Positions 30,245-42,367 of a stretch of 64,000 nt of DNA are shown here, in pieces. Position numbers and translations under genes: made by a program. The DNA is from Marinicauda salina (GTDB lineage Bacteria; Pseudomonadota; Alphaproteobacteria; Caulobacterales; Maricaulaceae): assembly GCF_003122085.1 (NCBI RefSeq), contig NZ_QEXV01000001.1:1-64000 (forward strand). Direction: 5' to 3'. Each line of letters begins with the position of its first letter. The first letter of the stretch is position 1. The notes beneath the pieces are model-generated. The model did no database searches. It had not been told where the DNA came from and saw nothing but the letters and a program-made list of their open reading frames with translations.

Positions 30245-31924
30245 TCAACACCCCAGCTCGGCGCTCACCGCCGCGCCGTCTTCGGCCCACCATTCCGCGA
30301 CCGCAGCGGCGACAGCGCAGCGTTCGGACTCCTCGAGGCGCTCGTCGACGGCGAGGTCGGCGGCCAGGCGCGACAGGTCGTCGGTCCCGTCGATGATCTC
30401 GGCGGGACCCCCGTCGTCCGGGCTGTCGAAGCGCATCAGGAGGCCGCCGGCCTGCCAGCGCGTCCAGACCGGCCGGGCGGGATCGCCGCCGCGGCCGGGC
30501 TCGCCGGTGCGCGCGAACTCCGCCCAGTAATCGCCCATGGCGCCGGCCAGCGCGGCGCGTCCCTCGGCGTTGCCGCGGTTGAAGAGCGCGCTGTCGAGCC
30601 GGCCGAAGAAATCGAAATGGTTGAACACGAACGGGATATCGACCCCGTGCGCGGCGCCGAGGAGGAAGCCGAGATCCATGAACAGGACGCGTCCGCCCTC
30701 GTCCCAGTCGAAGCGATACGCCCAGACTTCCGAATGGCCGGCTTCCAGCATCGTCGTCGCCGGACGATCGACGGCGCGGATGCGCCAGACCCGGCTCTGG
30801 TAGTCCGCGACGACGTCGTAAAAGTCGCGGTCGCGGGCGGTGTAGAGCACACCGAACCAGCTGCGCGCATAACGCTCGTCGAGCAGGTTGAACAGCCTGG
30901 TCTCGTCGCGGTTCGTCCCGGTGATCACCGGCGCGTTCGGCCCCGAAGAGGCCAGCGCGCCCTCGATCCCGCCCGGCGGCAGGGTGACGCCGTCGGCGAT
31001 CATGGTGGGCAGCTCGTAGCGACCGTCGGCGGCGGGCTCGTAGGCCGCGAACAGCGCCTCCAGCTCCATCGCGCGCAGGTCCGCCGCGGTCGGCGCCGCG
31101 TCGAACGCCGTCCCGAGCCGCGCCTGCGTCGTCTCCATCGCCTCGTCGATCGGGACGCTATGGGTCAGCCCGCTCTGGACGATGGCGCGGTGGAACAGCC
31201 CGTCGGCGAGCGGCGAGGCGAGCAGGCCGTAGACATTGTGGCCGCCGGCGCTCTCGCCGAAGATCGTCACACGCTCGGCGTCGCCGCCGAAGACGTCGAT
31301 ATTGTCGCGCACCCATTCCAGCGCGGCGATCTGGTCGAGCAGGGCGAAATTGGCCGCCGCGTCGCGCGGCGTCGCCGCATCGGCGCGCAGCGCGTCGTTG
31401 GCGAACCAACCGAGCGGACCCAGCCGGTACTGGACGGCGACGACGACGACGTCCTGGTCTTCGGCGAGCTGCGCGCCGTCATACTGCGCGGCGTAGCCCC
31501 AGGTGTTGCCGCCGCCGTGGATCCAGACCATCACCGGCAGATCGTCGCCCGGCGCGGCGTCCGCGGGCGCGTAGACGTCGAGATAGAGGCAGTCCTCGGA
31601 ACCGACGAGCTGACCGGCTTCGACCCCCTCGCCCTGGTCGAGCGGGATGGTCATCTGGGCGCAACGCTCCGGCGACTCGAGCGCCTCGAGGCGCCCCTCG
31701 AACGCCGGCGCGGGCCGCGGTGCGCGCCAGCGCAGGTCGCCGACCGGCGGGGCGGCGAAGGCCACGCCGCGCCAGACCTGGGCGCCGTTGTCGGACCGGA
31801 AGCCGACGAGGTCGCCCTGCGCGATGGTGCGCGCGGTGGTCTCGTCGGGATCGGGCGGCGGCGGTTCGCCGCGCCCGCAGGCCGCAAGGCCCAGCAGCAG
31901 AATTCCGATCAGAAGCCTGCGCAT
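30245..31924 (-). CDS. Type B carboxylesterase lipoprotein
   Basis: A 559-residue serine esterase probably anchored to a membrane. The lipobox LAAC has its Cys near residue 16. The oxyanion segment is VMVWIHGGGNTWG near residue 130, the nucleophile elbow is GESAGGHN near 223, and the catalytic histidine lies in AHGVDIPFVFNHF near 430. This is the carboxylesterase B/cholinesterase-like fold. It probably hydrolyses esters in the periplasm; the substrate is unknown. It is bounded by repeat elements. Confidence 0.92.
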   Translation of the reverse strand: MRRLLIGILLLGLAACGRGEPPPPDPDETTARTIAQGDLVGFRSDNGAQVWRGVAFAAPPVGDLRWRAPRPAPAFEGRLEALESPERCAQMTIPLDQGEGVEAGQLVGSEDCLYLDVYAPADAAPGDDLPVMVWIHGGGNTWGYAAQYDGAQLAEDQDVVVVAVQYRLGPLGWFANDALRADAATPRDAAANFALLDQIAALEWVRDNIDVFGGDAERVTIFGESAGGHNVYGLLASPLADGLFHRAIVQSGLTHSVPIDEAMETTQARLGTAFDAAPTAADLRAMELEALFAAYEPAADGRYELPTMIADGVTLPPGGIEGALASSGPNAPVITGTNRDETRLFNLLDERYARSWFGVLYTARDRDFYDVVADYQSRVWRIRAVDRPATTMLEAGHSEVWAYRFDWDEGGRVLFMDLGFLLGAAHGVDIPFVFNHFDFFGRLDSALFNRGNAEGRAALAGAMGDYWAEFARTGEPGRGGDPARPVWTRWQAGGLLMRFDSPDDGGPAEIIDGTDDLSRLAADLAVDERLEESERCAVAAAVAEWWAEDGAAVSAELGC

Positions 31925-32008
31925 GTTCCGCTCCCCGCCCCGTTCCGGCGAAGGCTACGCCGGGCGGCGGCGGCGCGGCAAGCGGCGAGCGAATGCTTCC
32001 TCGCCCTC

Positions 32009-32100
32009 CGTCATTCCCGCGCAGGCGGGAACCCAGGGATCGAAGGGCGCCGCGCGGCCTCCCTGGGTTCCCGACAGCGCTACGCGCTTCGGGAATGACG
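32009..32100. repeat. CGTCATTCCCGC palindromic repeat, second copy
   Basis: A 92-bp element has perfect ends CGTCATTCCCG and CGGGAATGACG, and inner GGAACCCAGGG and CCCTGGGTTCC arms. It is the same family as 30137-30213. With the next element it fills most of the 320-bp gene-free stretch 31925-32244, where I see no gene. Confidence 0.82.
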
Positions 32101-32120
32101 AAGGCAAGAGCCTCGCCGCC

Positions 32121-32210
32121 CGTCCTTCGAGACGCCCTGCCCCCTCATCCTGAGGGCGCGCGAAGCGCGCGTCTCGAAGGGCGAGGGGACAGGGCTCCTC
32201 AGGATGAGGG
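32121..32210. repeat. CCTCATCCTGAGG palindromic repeat
   Basis: A second repeat type of about 90 bp. CCCTCATCCTGAGG occurs near 32143 and its inverse CCTCAGGATGAGGG ends at 32210. Between them are CTTCGAGACG-type arms and the inner hairpin GCGCGCGAAGCGCGC. It lies just past the end of leuS and could affect the 3' end of that mRNA. Confidence 0.72.
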
Positions 32211-32244
32211 CGTCGAGGCGGGGGCGGCGCAGGCGGCGGCGCCC

Positions 32245-34938
<2,694 letters not shown>

Positions 34939-35092
34939 CGCTCCGGTCCCCGCCCGGGTGTTCGTGAAAATCGTCGAACCCGCATCTATAGCCGCGCCGT
35001 CGGCGAGGCCAAGGGGCGAAGCCCATATCGTTCCGCCTGTCCGGATGACCGGATGGCGAAACGATGCTAGCGCGAAGCGCGAGGAGACCGCC

Positions 35093-36025
35093 ATGACCGA
35101 GATCGCGACCGCCCGCGCGCCGGCGAGCATCGGCAATATCGGCGTCGGCTACGACGTGATGGGCCACGCCTTCGACGCGCTGCACGATACGGTGACCGCC
35201 CGGCGCGAGGCCGCGCCCGGCGTCCGCCTCGGCGCCGTGACCGGGCTCGTGGACTCCCTGCCCGAAAGCATAGCCGACAACGCCTGCCTCGCCGCGGCCG
35301 CCGCCGTGCTCGACGCCGCGGGCGCGGACTTCGGCGCGCGGCTCGACATCGACAAGCAGATCCCGCTCAGCGCGGGGCTCGGCGGCTCCGGCGCCTCGGC
35401 GGTCGCCGGCGCGGCGGCGGCGAACGGCCTGCTCGCCAAGCCGTTCGGGATCGACGCGCTCTTGCCCTTCGCGCTCGAAGGCGAGCGGGCGGCCTCGGGA
35501 TCGCCGGCCTGGGACAATGTCATGCCGAGCCTGATCGGCGGGCTGGTCATGGCCGCGCGCCTCGATCCGCCGCTGGTGCGCGTCATTCCCGCGCCGAGCG
35601 GCGTGGTCAGCGTGGCGGTGCTGCCCGAGGCGACGATCGAGACGCGGGCCGCCCGCGCCGCGCTGGCCGAATCGACCCCGCTCGCGACCGCCGTCGAGCA
35701 CGCAAGGCGCATCGCCGCGTTTGGGGCGGGCTGCGCGATGAACGATCTCGACCTCGTCGCGGCCGGCCTCGAGGACGTGCTGATCGAGCCCCAGCGCGCC
35801 AGGCTCCTGCCGGCCTTTCCCGCCGTGAAGGCCGCCGCCATGAAGGCGGGCGCGCTGGGCTGCTCCTTCTCCGGATCCGGCCCGGCCATGTTCGCCTGGG
35901 CGCTGGAAGACGACGCCGACGCGGCAGCCGACGCCATGCAGGCCGCCTTCGACGCCGCCGGGCTCGCCTCGCGGGCCTGGCGCTCGGCGATCAACGCCGA
36001 AGGCGTCACGGTCGAGCGCGGCTGA
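35093..36025 (+). CDS. thrB: Homoserine kinase (GHMP family)
   Basis: ThrB phosphorylates homoserine on the way to threonine. The 310-residue GHMP kinase has N-terminal ARAPASIGNIGVGYD, the ATP loop PLSAGLGGSGASAVAG near residue 88, and the C-terminal GCSFSGSGPAMFAW motif near 265. GAGGAG lies 6 nt upstream of the ATG at 35093. The match favours homoserine kinase over other GHMP enzymes. No thrA or thrC is adjacent. It converges with the AhpD-like gene after 4 bp. Confidence 0.88.
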   Translation: MTEIATARAPASIGNIGVGYDVMGHAFDALHDTVTARREAAPGVRLGAVTGLVDSLPESIADNACLAAAAAVLDAAGADFGARLDIDKQIPLSAGLGGSGASAVAGAAAANGLLAKPFGIDALLPFALEGERAASGSPAWDNVMPSLIGGLVMAARLDPPLVRVIPAPSGVVSVAVLPEATIETRAARAALAESTPLATAVEHARRIAAFGAGCAMNDLDLVAAGLEDVLIEPQRARLLPAFPAVKAAAMKAGALGCSFSGSGPAMFAWALEDDADAAADAMQAAFDAAGLASRAWRSAINAEGVTVERG

Positions 36026-36029
36026 GGCT

Positions 36030-36593
36030 TTAGTCGATCAGCCCGGCCGCCCGCGCCCAGCCCGTATAGTCGCCCTCCCGGCGTTTCTTCAGCTCGGCCT
36101 CGTCGGGCGCGGCGAATGTCGGCTTGGGTTCGATGCCGGCCGCGTCGAGGATGCGGTTCATGAAGGCGTAGAGCGCGGCGACCTGGGCGGCGTCATAGAG
36201 CGCGTCCTCGCTCCAGCCCGCGGCGTAGACCGCCTCGGCGAGCGCGTCGGTGGTTTTGGCCGGTTCGAGCGTGACCTGGCGGACGAAGGCCAGGAGCGGC
36301 TTCAGCGCCTCGTCGACCGGCGCGGCGTCGGGGCCTTCATTGACCAGCGTCTCGACCAGGGCCTCGTCGACGCCGAAGGCGCGCGCCATGGCCTTGTGCG
36401 CGCCATAGCAGAAGGCGCAGGCGTTGAGCCCGGAGACATAGGCCGCGATCAGCTCGCGCGTCGCCACGTCGAGCTCCGACGGCGCGCGCATCACCGCGTC
36501 GTGCAGCGCGATGATCGGCGCCACCCCGCGCGGGAAGCGCCGCCACAGCGCCTCGAGATGATCGCCCTCGGCGAGGCTGGGAAATCGCGGCAT
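36030..36593 (-). CDS. AhpD-like peroxidase-related (CMD) protein
   Basis: A 187-residue carboxymuconolactone-decarboxylase-fold protein. The active-site pattern is CAFCYGAH near residue 60 (CxxC followed by His three residues later), as in AhpD-type alkylhydroperoxidases. The ATRELIAAYVSGLNAC lead-in and the YAAGWSEDALYDAAQVAALYAFMNRI block match the peroxidase-related subfamily. It probably acts in redox protection, with no partner gene beside it. Confidence 0.87.
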   Translation of the reverse strand: MPRFPSLAEGDHLEALWRRFPRGVAPIIALHDAVMRAPSELDVATRELIAAYVSGLNACAFCYGAHKAMARAFGVDEALVETLVNEGPDAAPVDEALKPLLAFVRQVTLEPAKTTDALAEAVYAAGWSEDALYDAAQVAALYAFMNRILDAAGIEPKPTFAAPDEAELKKRREGDYTGWARAAGLID

Positions 36594-36756
36594 GCCGGCG
36601 CCTCCTGTCGCATCGTGCTGGCGGACGCGACGCTAGCAGAGCCGCGCGCCCGCGCCAGCGCGCTCACGGGTTTATGAGCGGCCGTTGCGGGGCCGTCGGC
36701 CGCGCCTGTCCGCGCGCTTGACTGGCCGGGGCCGATCTTTAGGTTTCGCGCGCGCC

Positions 36757-36846
36757 GGTGAGGTGGCCGAGTGGTCGAAGGCGCACGCCTGGAACGCGTG
36801 TAGGCGGGCAACCGTCTCGTGGGTTCGAATCCCACCCTCACCGCCA
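36757..36846 (+). tRNA. tRNA-Ser (anticodon GGA)
   Basis: A 90-base tRNA with acceptor GGTGAGG pairing CCTCACC, discriminator G and encoded CCA at 36844-36846. The anticodon stem CACGC/GCGTG encloses loop CTGGAAC, so the anticodon is GGA (reads UCC and UCU). The long variable arm is the class II feature of tRNA-Ser, and GGTTCGAAT marks the T arm. The 303 bp after it (36847-37149) show no convincing gene. Confidence 0.96.
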
Positions 36847-37149
36847 TCAGACCGCCGCGAACCGGTCTCTCCTGCAGAGCCCCTCAGCGCCCGCCGCGCA
36901 CCACCCCTGCTCGACACGGGCCTCGAACGCGTCGCACTTGATCGGGCCGGACAGCATGAAGGTGCGAAGGCCCGGACGTCGGCCCCGTCGGCGGACACAC
37001 CCCCGTCGGCCCTCATTTGCCGCGCGCCTCCGTCCACGAATCCTCCCTCGCGGGAAGGCTTCGGCCAGGGACGTTTCAAAGCCGGTTGGCGGGCGGAAGG
37101 CTCCTTCCGCGGCTTGCATCCCGGCGGCGGACGCGCGGCGTCTCCGGGG

Positions 37150-39417
37150 TCAGCGCACCTCGATCACCCGCCGCGCGACAATCTCGCGATTATCCACGTC
37201 GATCAGGCGGAGCTCGTAAAAGCCGGGCGCGTCCGGCAGGTTGATTTGCGCCGGCGCGCCATCCTCCGCCTCCACCGCCACGATCCAGGTGAAAAGGGAC
37301 TGGCCTTGCCGCGCGAGCGCGACCCGCCGATCGCCGCCTTCGCCTTCGGCTCGCCAGCCGACGTCGATCGTCGCGCCCGGCGCGGCGGTTTCCGGCGCGG
37401 ACAGGGAGCCGCCCCGCTCTATCGGCGCATCCGCGTCCAGAACCTCGATGGTGGCGCGGGCGAGAGTCCGGTCTCCTTCATCGAGTACATAGCGCACCTC
37501 GTAGAGGCCCGGCGCGTCGGGCGCGCGCAGGCTGTCCTCGGACTTGTCGCGCACCCGGAAATGGTTGTCCCGGCTTCCCTCGTCGGCGTCGACCGGCACG
37601 ATGGTGACGTAGTCGGCGCCGTTGACCGCGCCCGTCCAGGAGACCTGGAATTCATCTCCAGATCGAATGTCCTCCGGCGCGGTCAGGCTCACCTCCGGCT
37701 CGGTCACCTCGATGCCCTGCGAGGCCAGCGTCCGGTCGCCCTCGTCCAGCACGTAGCGCACCTCGTAAAGCCCCGGCGCGCCGGGCGCGCGCAGGCTGTC
37801 CTCGGTCTTGTCGCGCACCCGGAAATGATTGTCCCGGGTCCCCTCGTCGGCGTCGGCCGGCACGATGGTGACGTAATCGTCGCCGCTGACCGCGCCCGTC
37901 CAGCTGACATCGAACGCCGAACCGGCCAGCGCAGTGTCCGGCGCGGTCAGGCTCACCTCCGGCTCGGTCACCTCGATGCCCTGCGAGGCCAGCGTCCGGT
38001 CGCCCTCGTCCAGCACGTAGCGCACCTCGTATAGGCCCGGCGCGCCGGGCGCGCGCAGACTGTCCTCGGACTTGTCGCGCACCCGGAAATGGTTGTCCCG
38101 GGTCCCCTCCTCGGCGTCGGCCGGCACGATGGTGACGTAGTCGTCGCCGCTGACGGCGCCCGTCCAGCTGACGTCGAATGCCGAACCGGCCAGCGCAGTC
38201 TCCGGCGCGGTCAGGCTCACCTCCGGCTCGGTCACCTCGATATCCTGCGAGGCCAGCGTCCGGTCGCCCTCGTCCAGCACGTAGCGCACCTCGTAGAAGC
38301 CCGGCGAGCCGGGCGCGCGCAGACTGTCCTCGGACTTGTCGCGCACCCGGAAATGGTTGTCCCGGCTCCCCTCTTCGGCGTCGGCCGGCACGATGGTGAC
38401 GTAGTCGTCGCCGCTGACCGCGCCCGTCCAGCTGACATCGAACGCCGAACCGGCCAGCGCAGTGTCCGGCGCGGTCAGGCTCACCTCCGGCTCGGTCACC
38501 TCGATATCCTGCGAGGCCAGCGTCCGGTCGCCCTCGTCCAGCACGTAGCGCACCTCGTAAAGGCCCGGCGCGCCGGGCGCGCGCAGGCTGTCCTCGGTCT
38601 TGTCGCGCACCCGGAAATGGTTGTCCCGGCTCCCCTCGTCGGCGTCGGCCGGCACGATGGTGATGTAATCGTCGCCGCTGACCGCGCCCGTCCAGCTGAC
38701 ATCGAACGCCGAACCGGCCAGCGCAGCGTCCGGCGCGGTGAGGCTCACGTCGTAGGCCGGTTCGGGCTCCGGCTCCGGCGGCGTCGTCTCACTCACCGTC
38801 GCGGCGATCTCGCCCAGCGCATCACCGAGTTGACCGGCATCCGCGGCGGCGAGATACCGCCCGCCTGTCTCTTCGGCGATGCAGGCCAGGGAACCGGCCT
38901 CGCCCTCGCTCAGGCCGAAACCCACAACATGAGCGGTGAAACTCACGCCCGTCCGCTCGAGCTCGGCCGCGAGTTCGCAGGGATCGCGTCGGCAGCTTTC
39001 TATGCCGTCTGAAATCAACACGACCGTCGCCGGGCGATCCCTGTAGGCCAGGGTCTGCGCCGCCTGCTCCACCGCGTCCGTCAGGGGCGTCTTTCCTTGC
39101 GGCGTGACCTCGGCGATTCGACTGCGGATCGCTTCTGCGTTGCCGGGCGCGGGCTCAACCAACAGCTCGATATCGGAGCAGTCCCCGCGGCGCCGATGTC
39201 CATAGGCCATCAGCCCGACGGCGCGCGTCTCGGTCCAGTCGCTCAGCAGGCGATCCATGGCGTTGCGTGCGATCTCGATCTTGGCGGCGCCTTCGATCTG
39301 TCCCCACATCGAGTTCGAACCATCGAACACGACCATGACGTCCTCAGCCATCGCCGCGCGTGTTTGCAGGCCGGACGCCGCCAGCATGACGAGGAAGAAA
39401 ATGCGCAAAGCAGTCAT
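37150..39417 (-). CDS. Secreted VWA protein with five tandem Ig-like repeats
   Basis: A 755-residue exported protein with a signal ending near AAMAE (residue 25). The von Willebrand A domain (about 25-210) has an intact MIDAS motif in [10 protein letters not shown] and a later TPLTDAV segment. A Pro/Glu linker leads to five tandem 88-residue beta-rich units, each with a [16 protein letters not shown]-type core and an [10 protein letters not shown] segment. A divergent sixth Ig-like domain ends the chain. AAGGAG lies before the ATG at 39415-39417. Similar proteins may bind metal-dependent ligands outside the inner membrane; this one has no assigned role. Confidence 0.82.
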   Translation of the reverse strand: MTALRIFFLVMLAASGLQTRAAMAEDVMVVFDGSNSMWGQIEGAAKIEIARNAMDRLLSDWTETRAVGLMAYGHRRRGDCSDIELLVEPAPGNAEAIRSRIAEVTPQGKTPLTDAVEQAAQTLAYRDRPATVVLISDGIESCRRDPCELAAELERTGVSFTAHVVGFGLSEGEAGSLACIAEETGGRYLAAADAGQLGDALGEIAATVSETTPPEPEPEPAYDVSLTAPDAALAGSAFDVSWTGAVSGDDYITIVPADADEGSRDNHFRVRDKTEDSLRAPGAPGLYEVRYVLDEGDRTLASQDIEVTEPEVSLTAPDTALAGSAFDVSWTGAVSGDDYVTIVPADAEEGSRDNHFRVRDKSEDSLRAPGSPGFYEVRYVLDEGDRTLASQDIEVTEPEVSLTAPETALAGSAFDVSWTGAVSGDDYVTIVPADAEEGTRDNHFRVRDKSEDSLRAPGAPGLYEVRYVLDEGDRTLASQGIEVTEPEVSLTAPDTALAGSAFDVSWTGAVSGDDYVTIVPADADEGTRDNHFRVRDKTEDSLRAPGAPGLYEVRYVLDEGDRTLASQGIEVTEPEVSLTAPEDIRSGDEFQVSWTGAVNGADYVTIVPVDADEGSRDNHFRVRDKSEDSLRAPDAPGLYEVRYVLDEGDRTLARATIEVLDADAPIERGGSLSAPETAAPGATIDVGWRAEGEGGDRRVALARQGQSLFTWIVAVEAEDGAPAQINLPDAPGFYELRLIDVDNREIVARRVIEVR
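37428..38747 (-). repeat. Five 264-bp tandem repeats in the VWA gene
   Basis: The same DNA segment recurs exactly every 264 bp; for example CTCACCTCCGGCTCGGTCAC starts at 37688, 37952, 38216 and 38480. Four units are almost identical at DNA level, with one fifth unit diverged over its first half. The period is 88 codons, so the frame is kept. Such identity implies recent duplication or gene conversion and may hamper assembly. Confidence 0.95.
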
Positions 39418-39674
39418 GGGACGGCTCCTTCGATTGGGTCCGCGCCGCGGCCTGGGCGCCCGGCGAAGGGTATGCGAACTCATTTTTTATGGATGCTGGG
39501 CCGCTGCCTGACAAGCGCGGCAAAAGGATAACGAGGCCGGCCCGGGATCCCGCGGCGCTCCCATGGGGCGGCGCCGGGCGCAGGGCGAAACGGCGCGCCG
39601 TCAGTCAGCTGGAACCGGTCGTTCCGCAGAGACCCGTCGCCGCCTCGCACCGCCGCCATCGCGACCGGATGCGC

Positions 39675-40457
39675 CTACGGGCCGAACGCCTCGACTTCGC
39701 TATAGTCCTCCGGCGGTTCGAAGGCGGAGGCGGGAATGTCGGTCTCGCCGGCGGCGGTGATCCGGGTGGTGGCGTCGAGCTCGCCGTCCTCGCCGAACTC
39801 CTCGACGACAAGCGGAAGCCGGCCGTCGAAATTGCCCTCGAGATCGTACATCCAGCCGACATTGGCCATCATCGACATGCCGTCGGCGAACACCGCCATC
39901 TCGCCGTAGAGATCGGCGAGTTCGCGCCCGCCGGTGATCGCGCCGGGCGCGACGGCCCAGACGAGGTGGGAGCGGCGACCATCCTTGCGCACTTCGTACT
40001 GCCGGGCCTGCGCGCCGGAAACGCGCCGCGTCCGCCCGGTGGGCTCGATCGCCGGGGCGTCCGGGGCTTCGGCGCCCGGCATGGCGCCGCCCATCGCCTG
40101 GCGCATCGCCTCGCGCTGCTCGGGCGGCGCGTTCTGCAGGGCCTCGTCCATCATCGCGCGCATCGACGCCATGCCCGCCTCCAGGTCCTCCGGCGTCATC
40201 ACGTTGTAGGTGCGCGCGCCATGGTCGACGCTGATCAACCGGGCGGGATCATTGCGGAAGATGACCTGGCTGTCGGCAGTCCCGAGCTGCGGATCGCCGG
40301 GCTCCTCCATGACGAACTTCCCGTCCTCCAGCCGCATGCTGTTCGTGAGGGTCTCGCCGTCCGGCGAGGTGCGCTCGACCTCGAAGATATGGCCGGCGAA
40401 GGCCGGCGCAGCCGTCAGCACGGCCGCGATTGCGGCGCCGATGACAGGATTTCTCAT
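39675..40457 (-). CDS. Secreted protein of unknown function (DUF4412-like)
   Basis: A 260-residue exported protein with the signal MRNPVIGAAIAAVLTAAPAFA. The mature part starts HIFEVERTSPDG. It has a Met/Ala/Gly-rich helix around residues 95-125, and the pattern of strands around FEV, RLISVDH and ARQYEVRKDGRRSHLVWAV resembles DUF4412-type proteins. I cannot assign a function. It lies next to two more secreted proteins of unknown role on the other strand, across 261 bp of AT-rich DNA. Confidence 0.6.
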   Translation of the reverse strand: MRNPVIGAAIAAVLTAAPAFAGHIFEVERTSPDGETLTNSMRLEDGKFVMEEPGDPQLGTADSQVIFRNDPARLISVDHGARTYNVMTPEDLEAGMASMRAMMDEALQNAPPEQREAMRQAMGGAMPGAEAPDAPAIEPTGRTRRVSGAQARQYEVRKDGRRSHLVWAVAPGAITGGRELADLYGEMAVFADGMSMMANVGWMYDLEGNFDGRLPLVVEEFGEDGELDATTRITAAGETDIPASAFEPPEDYSEVEAFGP

Positions 40458-40718
40458 AATTCCTCCAAGCCTGGAATCAGTATGCGCGCAAGCTCCACGG
40501 CCGCAGGGGCGGCGTCAAGGATGAAAAAGCCGCCTTTACCGAAGACCAATGATTAATGAAAACTTGCGCCGCCGCCATTATTGACTGCACGTTCGGCGTC
40601 ATGCTAGCGCTCGACACTCTGATTTGGTCCATCCAATAATATTTGTATTTTTCTGCTCTGCGCAGAATCCATTCAGGGTCGTCCACGATCCGCAAACGGG
40701 GAGCATCGACGAGACGCG
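40458..40718. other. AT-rich divergent intergenic region
   Basis: These 261 bp separate two oppositely directed secreted-protein genes. The part from about 40540 to 40670 is clearly richer in A and T than the surroundings (for example CCAATAATATTTGTATTTTT). It includes TTGACT near 40582, a possible -35. I see no ORF or RNA gene in it. It may hold both promoters or mark foreign DNA. Confidence 0.4.
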
Positions 40719-41354
40719 ATGATGAAGCTTGTCCGCCTGATGGTCCTGCTCGTGTTTCTGGCGCCGGGCGCGCGCGCCGAGTCGCCCCGCGCGCCGCTCG
40801 AGGCCGCCGACGTGGAGCGCTGGCTCGTGACGTCCATCGACATCACGCGCATGCAGATGCGGCTGCAGGCCGACGGAACGCCGGACGGCGACGTGCTGGC
40901 CGTCTTCTTCGACGAGAAGGAGCGGCTGATTCTCGCACACGGCTACGAATCCGCCGACGCCTACGAGGACGTGAACCAGCGCGTCATGGCCGCCTACAGC
41001 GCGCTCGAGCAGGAAGCCCGGCGCGCGGAGCGCGCGCCCGAGCCGCGCGCGCAGGCCGGCGGCGGCGACATGCAGACCGAGCTGGAGCGCCAGATGGCGG
41101 AGATCCGGGCGTCGGACATGCTCTCGGAGCAGGCCAAGCAGCAGATGCTCGCCCAGCTGCAGGAGCAGGCCGACCGCATAGCGCAGCACGACCCGCGCGC
41201 CATCGAACGCGATCTCGAGGCCGCCGCCGAGGAGATGCGCGCGCCGACGCGGCCGGACTGGCCCGCCGTCGAGGCGCACATGGCCGACATCGAACACTTC
41301 TCGGAGTGGGCGGCGGGCAATCGCGCCGACCCGCCTGTCACCGGCGGCCGCTGA
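40719..41354 (+). CDS. Secreted protein of unknown function with coiled coil
   Basis: A 211-residue exported protein (signal MMKLVRLMVLLVFLAPGARA). The mature part begins with a small alpha/beta region, ADVERWLVTSIDITRMQMRLQ. It then turns into charged helices from about residue 90, with a Gln/Glu/Ala-rich coiled coil near residues 110-165. I do not recognise a family. It stops 44 bp before the next secreted protein gene on the same strand, so they are probably an operon. Confidence 0.6.
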   Translation: MMKLVRLMVLLVFLAPGARAESPRAPLEAADVERWLVTSIDITRMQMRLQADGTPDGDVLAVFFDEKERLILAHGYESADAYEDVNQRVMAAYSALEQEARRAERAPEPRAQAGGGDMQTELERQMAEIRASDMLSEQAKQQMLAQLQEQADRIAQHDPRAIERDLEAAAEEMRAPTRPDWPAVEAHMADIEHFSEWAAGNRADPPVTGGR

Positions 41355-41398
41355 CGGCAGCGGCGGCTGAAACCAAATCACCGAACTGGAGGACGATC

Positions 41399-42346
41399 AT
41401 GAGCGAGACCGGCCGGATGGCGGTTCGAATCAGCGCGGGACTTTCGGTCTGCGCGCTGGCCCTGGCGGGCGCGTCATCGGACGCCGCAGAAGCGCAGGAC
41501 ACAGTCGAGGGCTATGAATACGTCCTGGACGCGGTCAAACCCGACGCCGAGGCGCTGGGCGAATCGCCCGAGACGTTCGAGGATCCGACCCGCCGCATCG
41601 TCGAGCAGGGCCCGGAATTCACGCTCATGTGGATCGAGGATCGCGAGCGGACGCTGGAAACGGCGAGCTTCGCGCGCGGCGAGACGCGCATGGGCCTCTT
41701 CGTGCCCCATCGCGACCTCGATCGCCTGTCGTCTGACCCGGACGGGTGGACGAGCTACGGCGATCCGCTCGAGTACGAACGCTTCGACGTCGAGCTCACC
41801 CGCGGCGACCAGGACCGCACGATCGCCGGCGCGCCGGCGGCGCATTACCGCCTCGCCGCCGACGTCATCGCCCGCGAGGAAGGCGACGGCGCCTATATGC
41901 AGTCGGTTCTGACCAGCGATGTCTGGATCCGCGAGGACGCCCCGTTCAGCTCGGCGCCGCTTTCGGTCGACCGCGCCTACGCCGATCCGCGCCTGCAGGC
42001 CGCGCTCGCCGAGGCGCTCGGCGAGCTGGGCATGATCGTGCGCATACAGAGCCAATACCGGAACCAGGCCCGGAGCGAGGAAGGCGAGGCGCTCGGCTAT
42101 CCCCACGAGGGAACCCACCTCGCCTGGGCGAGCGAGATCGAGCCCGCCTCCGTGCGCGCCGTGGACGTTCCGATCGTGAGCGAAACCACGTGGGAGGCGC
42201 TCAGGGACGCGGCGCGCGAGAACCGGGAGGCGGCGTGCGAAACCGCGCTCGCCGGCGGCGCGCCGGACTTCGTCGAGACGCTGCTCGACGCGGACCAGCG
42301 CGAGGCCTTCCTGCCGCACCTGCGCGAACGCTGCGAAGGCCGGTAG
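41399..42346 (+). CDS. Secreted protein of unknown function
   Basis: A 315-residue exported protein. I chose the ATG at 41399 because GGAGG lies 6 nt upstream and a signal (GLSVCALALAGASSDAAEA) follows. The mature part has a WIEDRERTLETASFARGETRMGLFVPHRDL strand-rich block and a later DVWIREDAPFSSAPLSVDRAYADPRL segment with the style of DUF4412/lipid-binding beta proteins, but the match is weak. Probably in an operon with the gene before it. It converges with the porin gene after 21 bp. Confidence 0.6.
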   Translation: MSETGRMAVRISAGLSVCALALAGASSDAAEAQDTVEGYEYVLDAVKPDAEALGESPETFEDPTRRIVEQGPEFTLMWIEDRERTLETASFARGETRMGLFVPHRDLDRLSSDPDGWTSYGDPLEYERFDVELTRGDQDRTIAGAPAAHYRLAADVIAREEGDGAYMQSVLTSDVWIREDAPFSSAPLSVDRAYADPRLQAALAEALGELGMIVRIQSQYRNQARSEEGEALGYPHEGTHLAWASEIEPASVRAVDVPIVSETTWEALRDAARENREAACETALAGGAPDFVETLLDADQREAFLPHLRERCEGR

Positions 42347-42367
42347 CGAGGGCGGGCCGGCGCGCGC

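Noticed and set aside
36847-37149. Possible short gene after the tRNA
   Set aside because: All frames are shadow-like, none has a ribosome site and a recognisable domain, and the stretch is GC-biased noncoding DNA.
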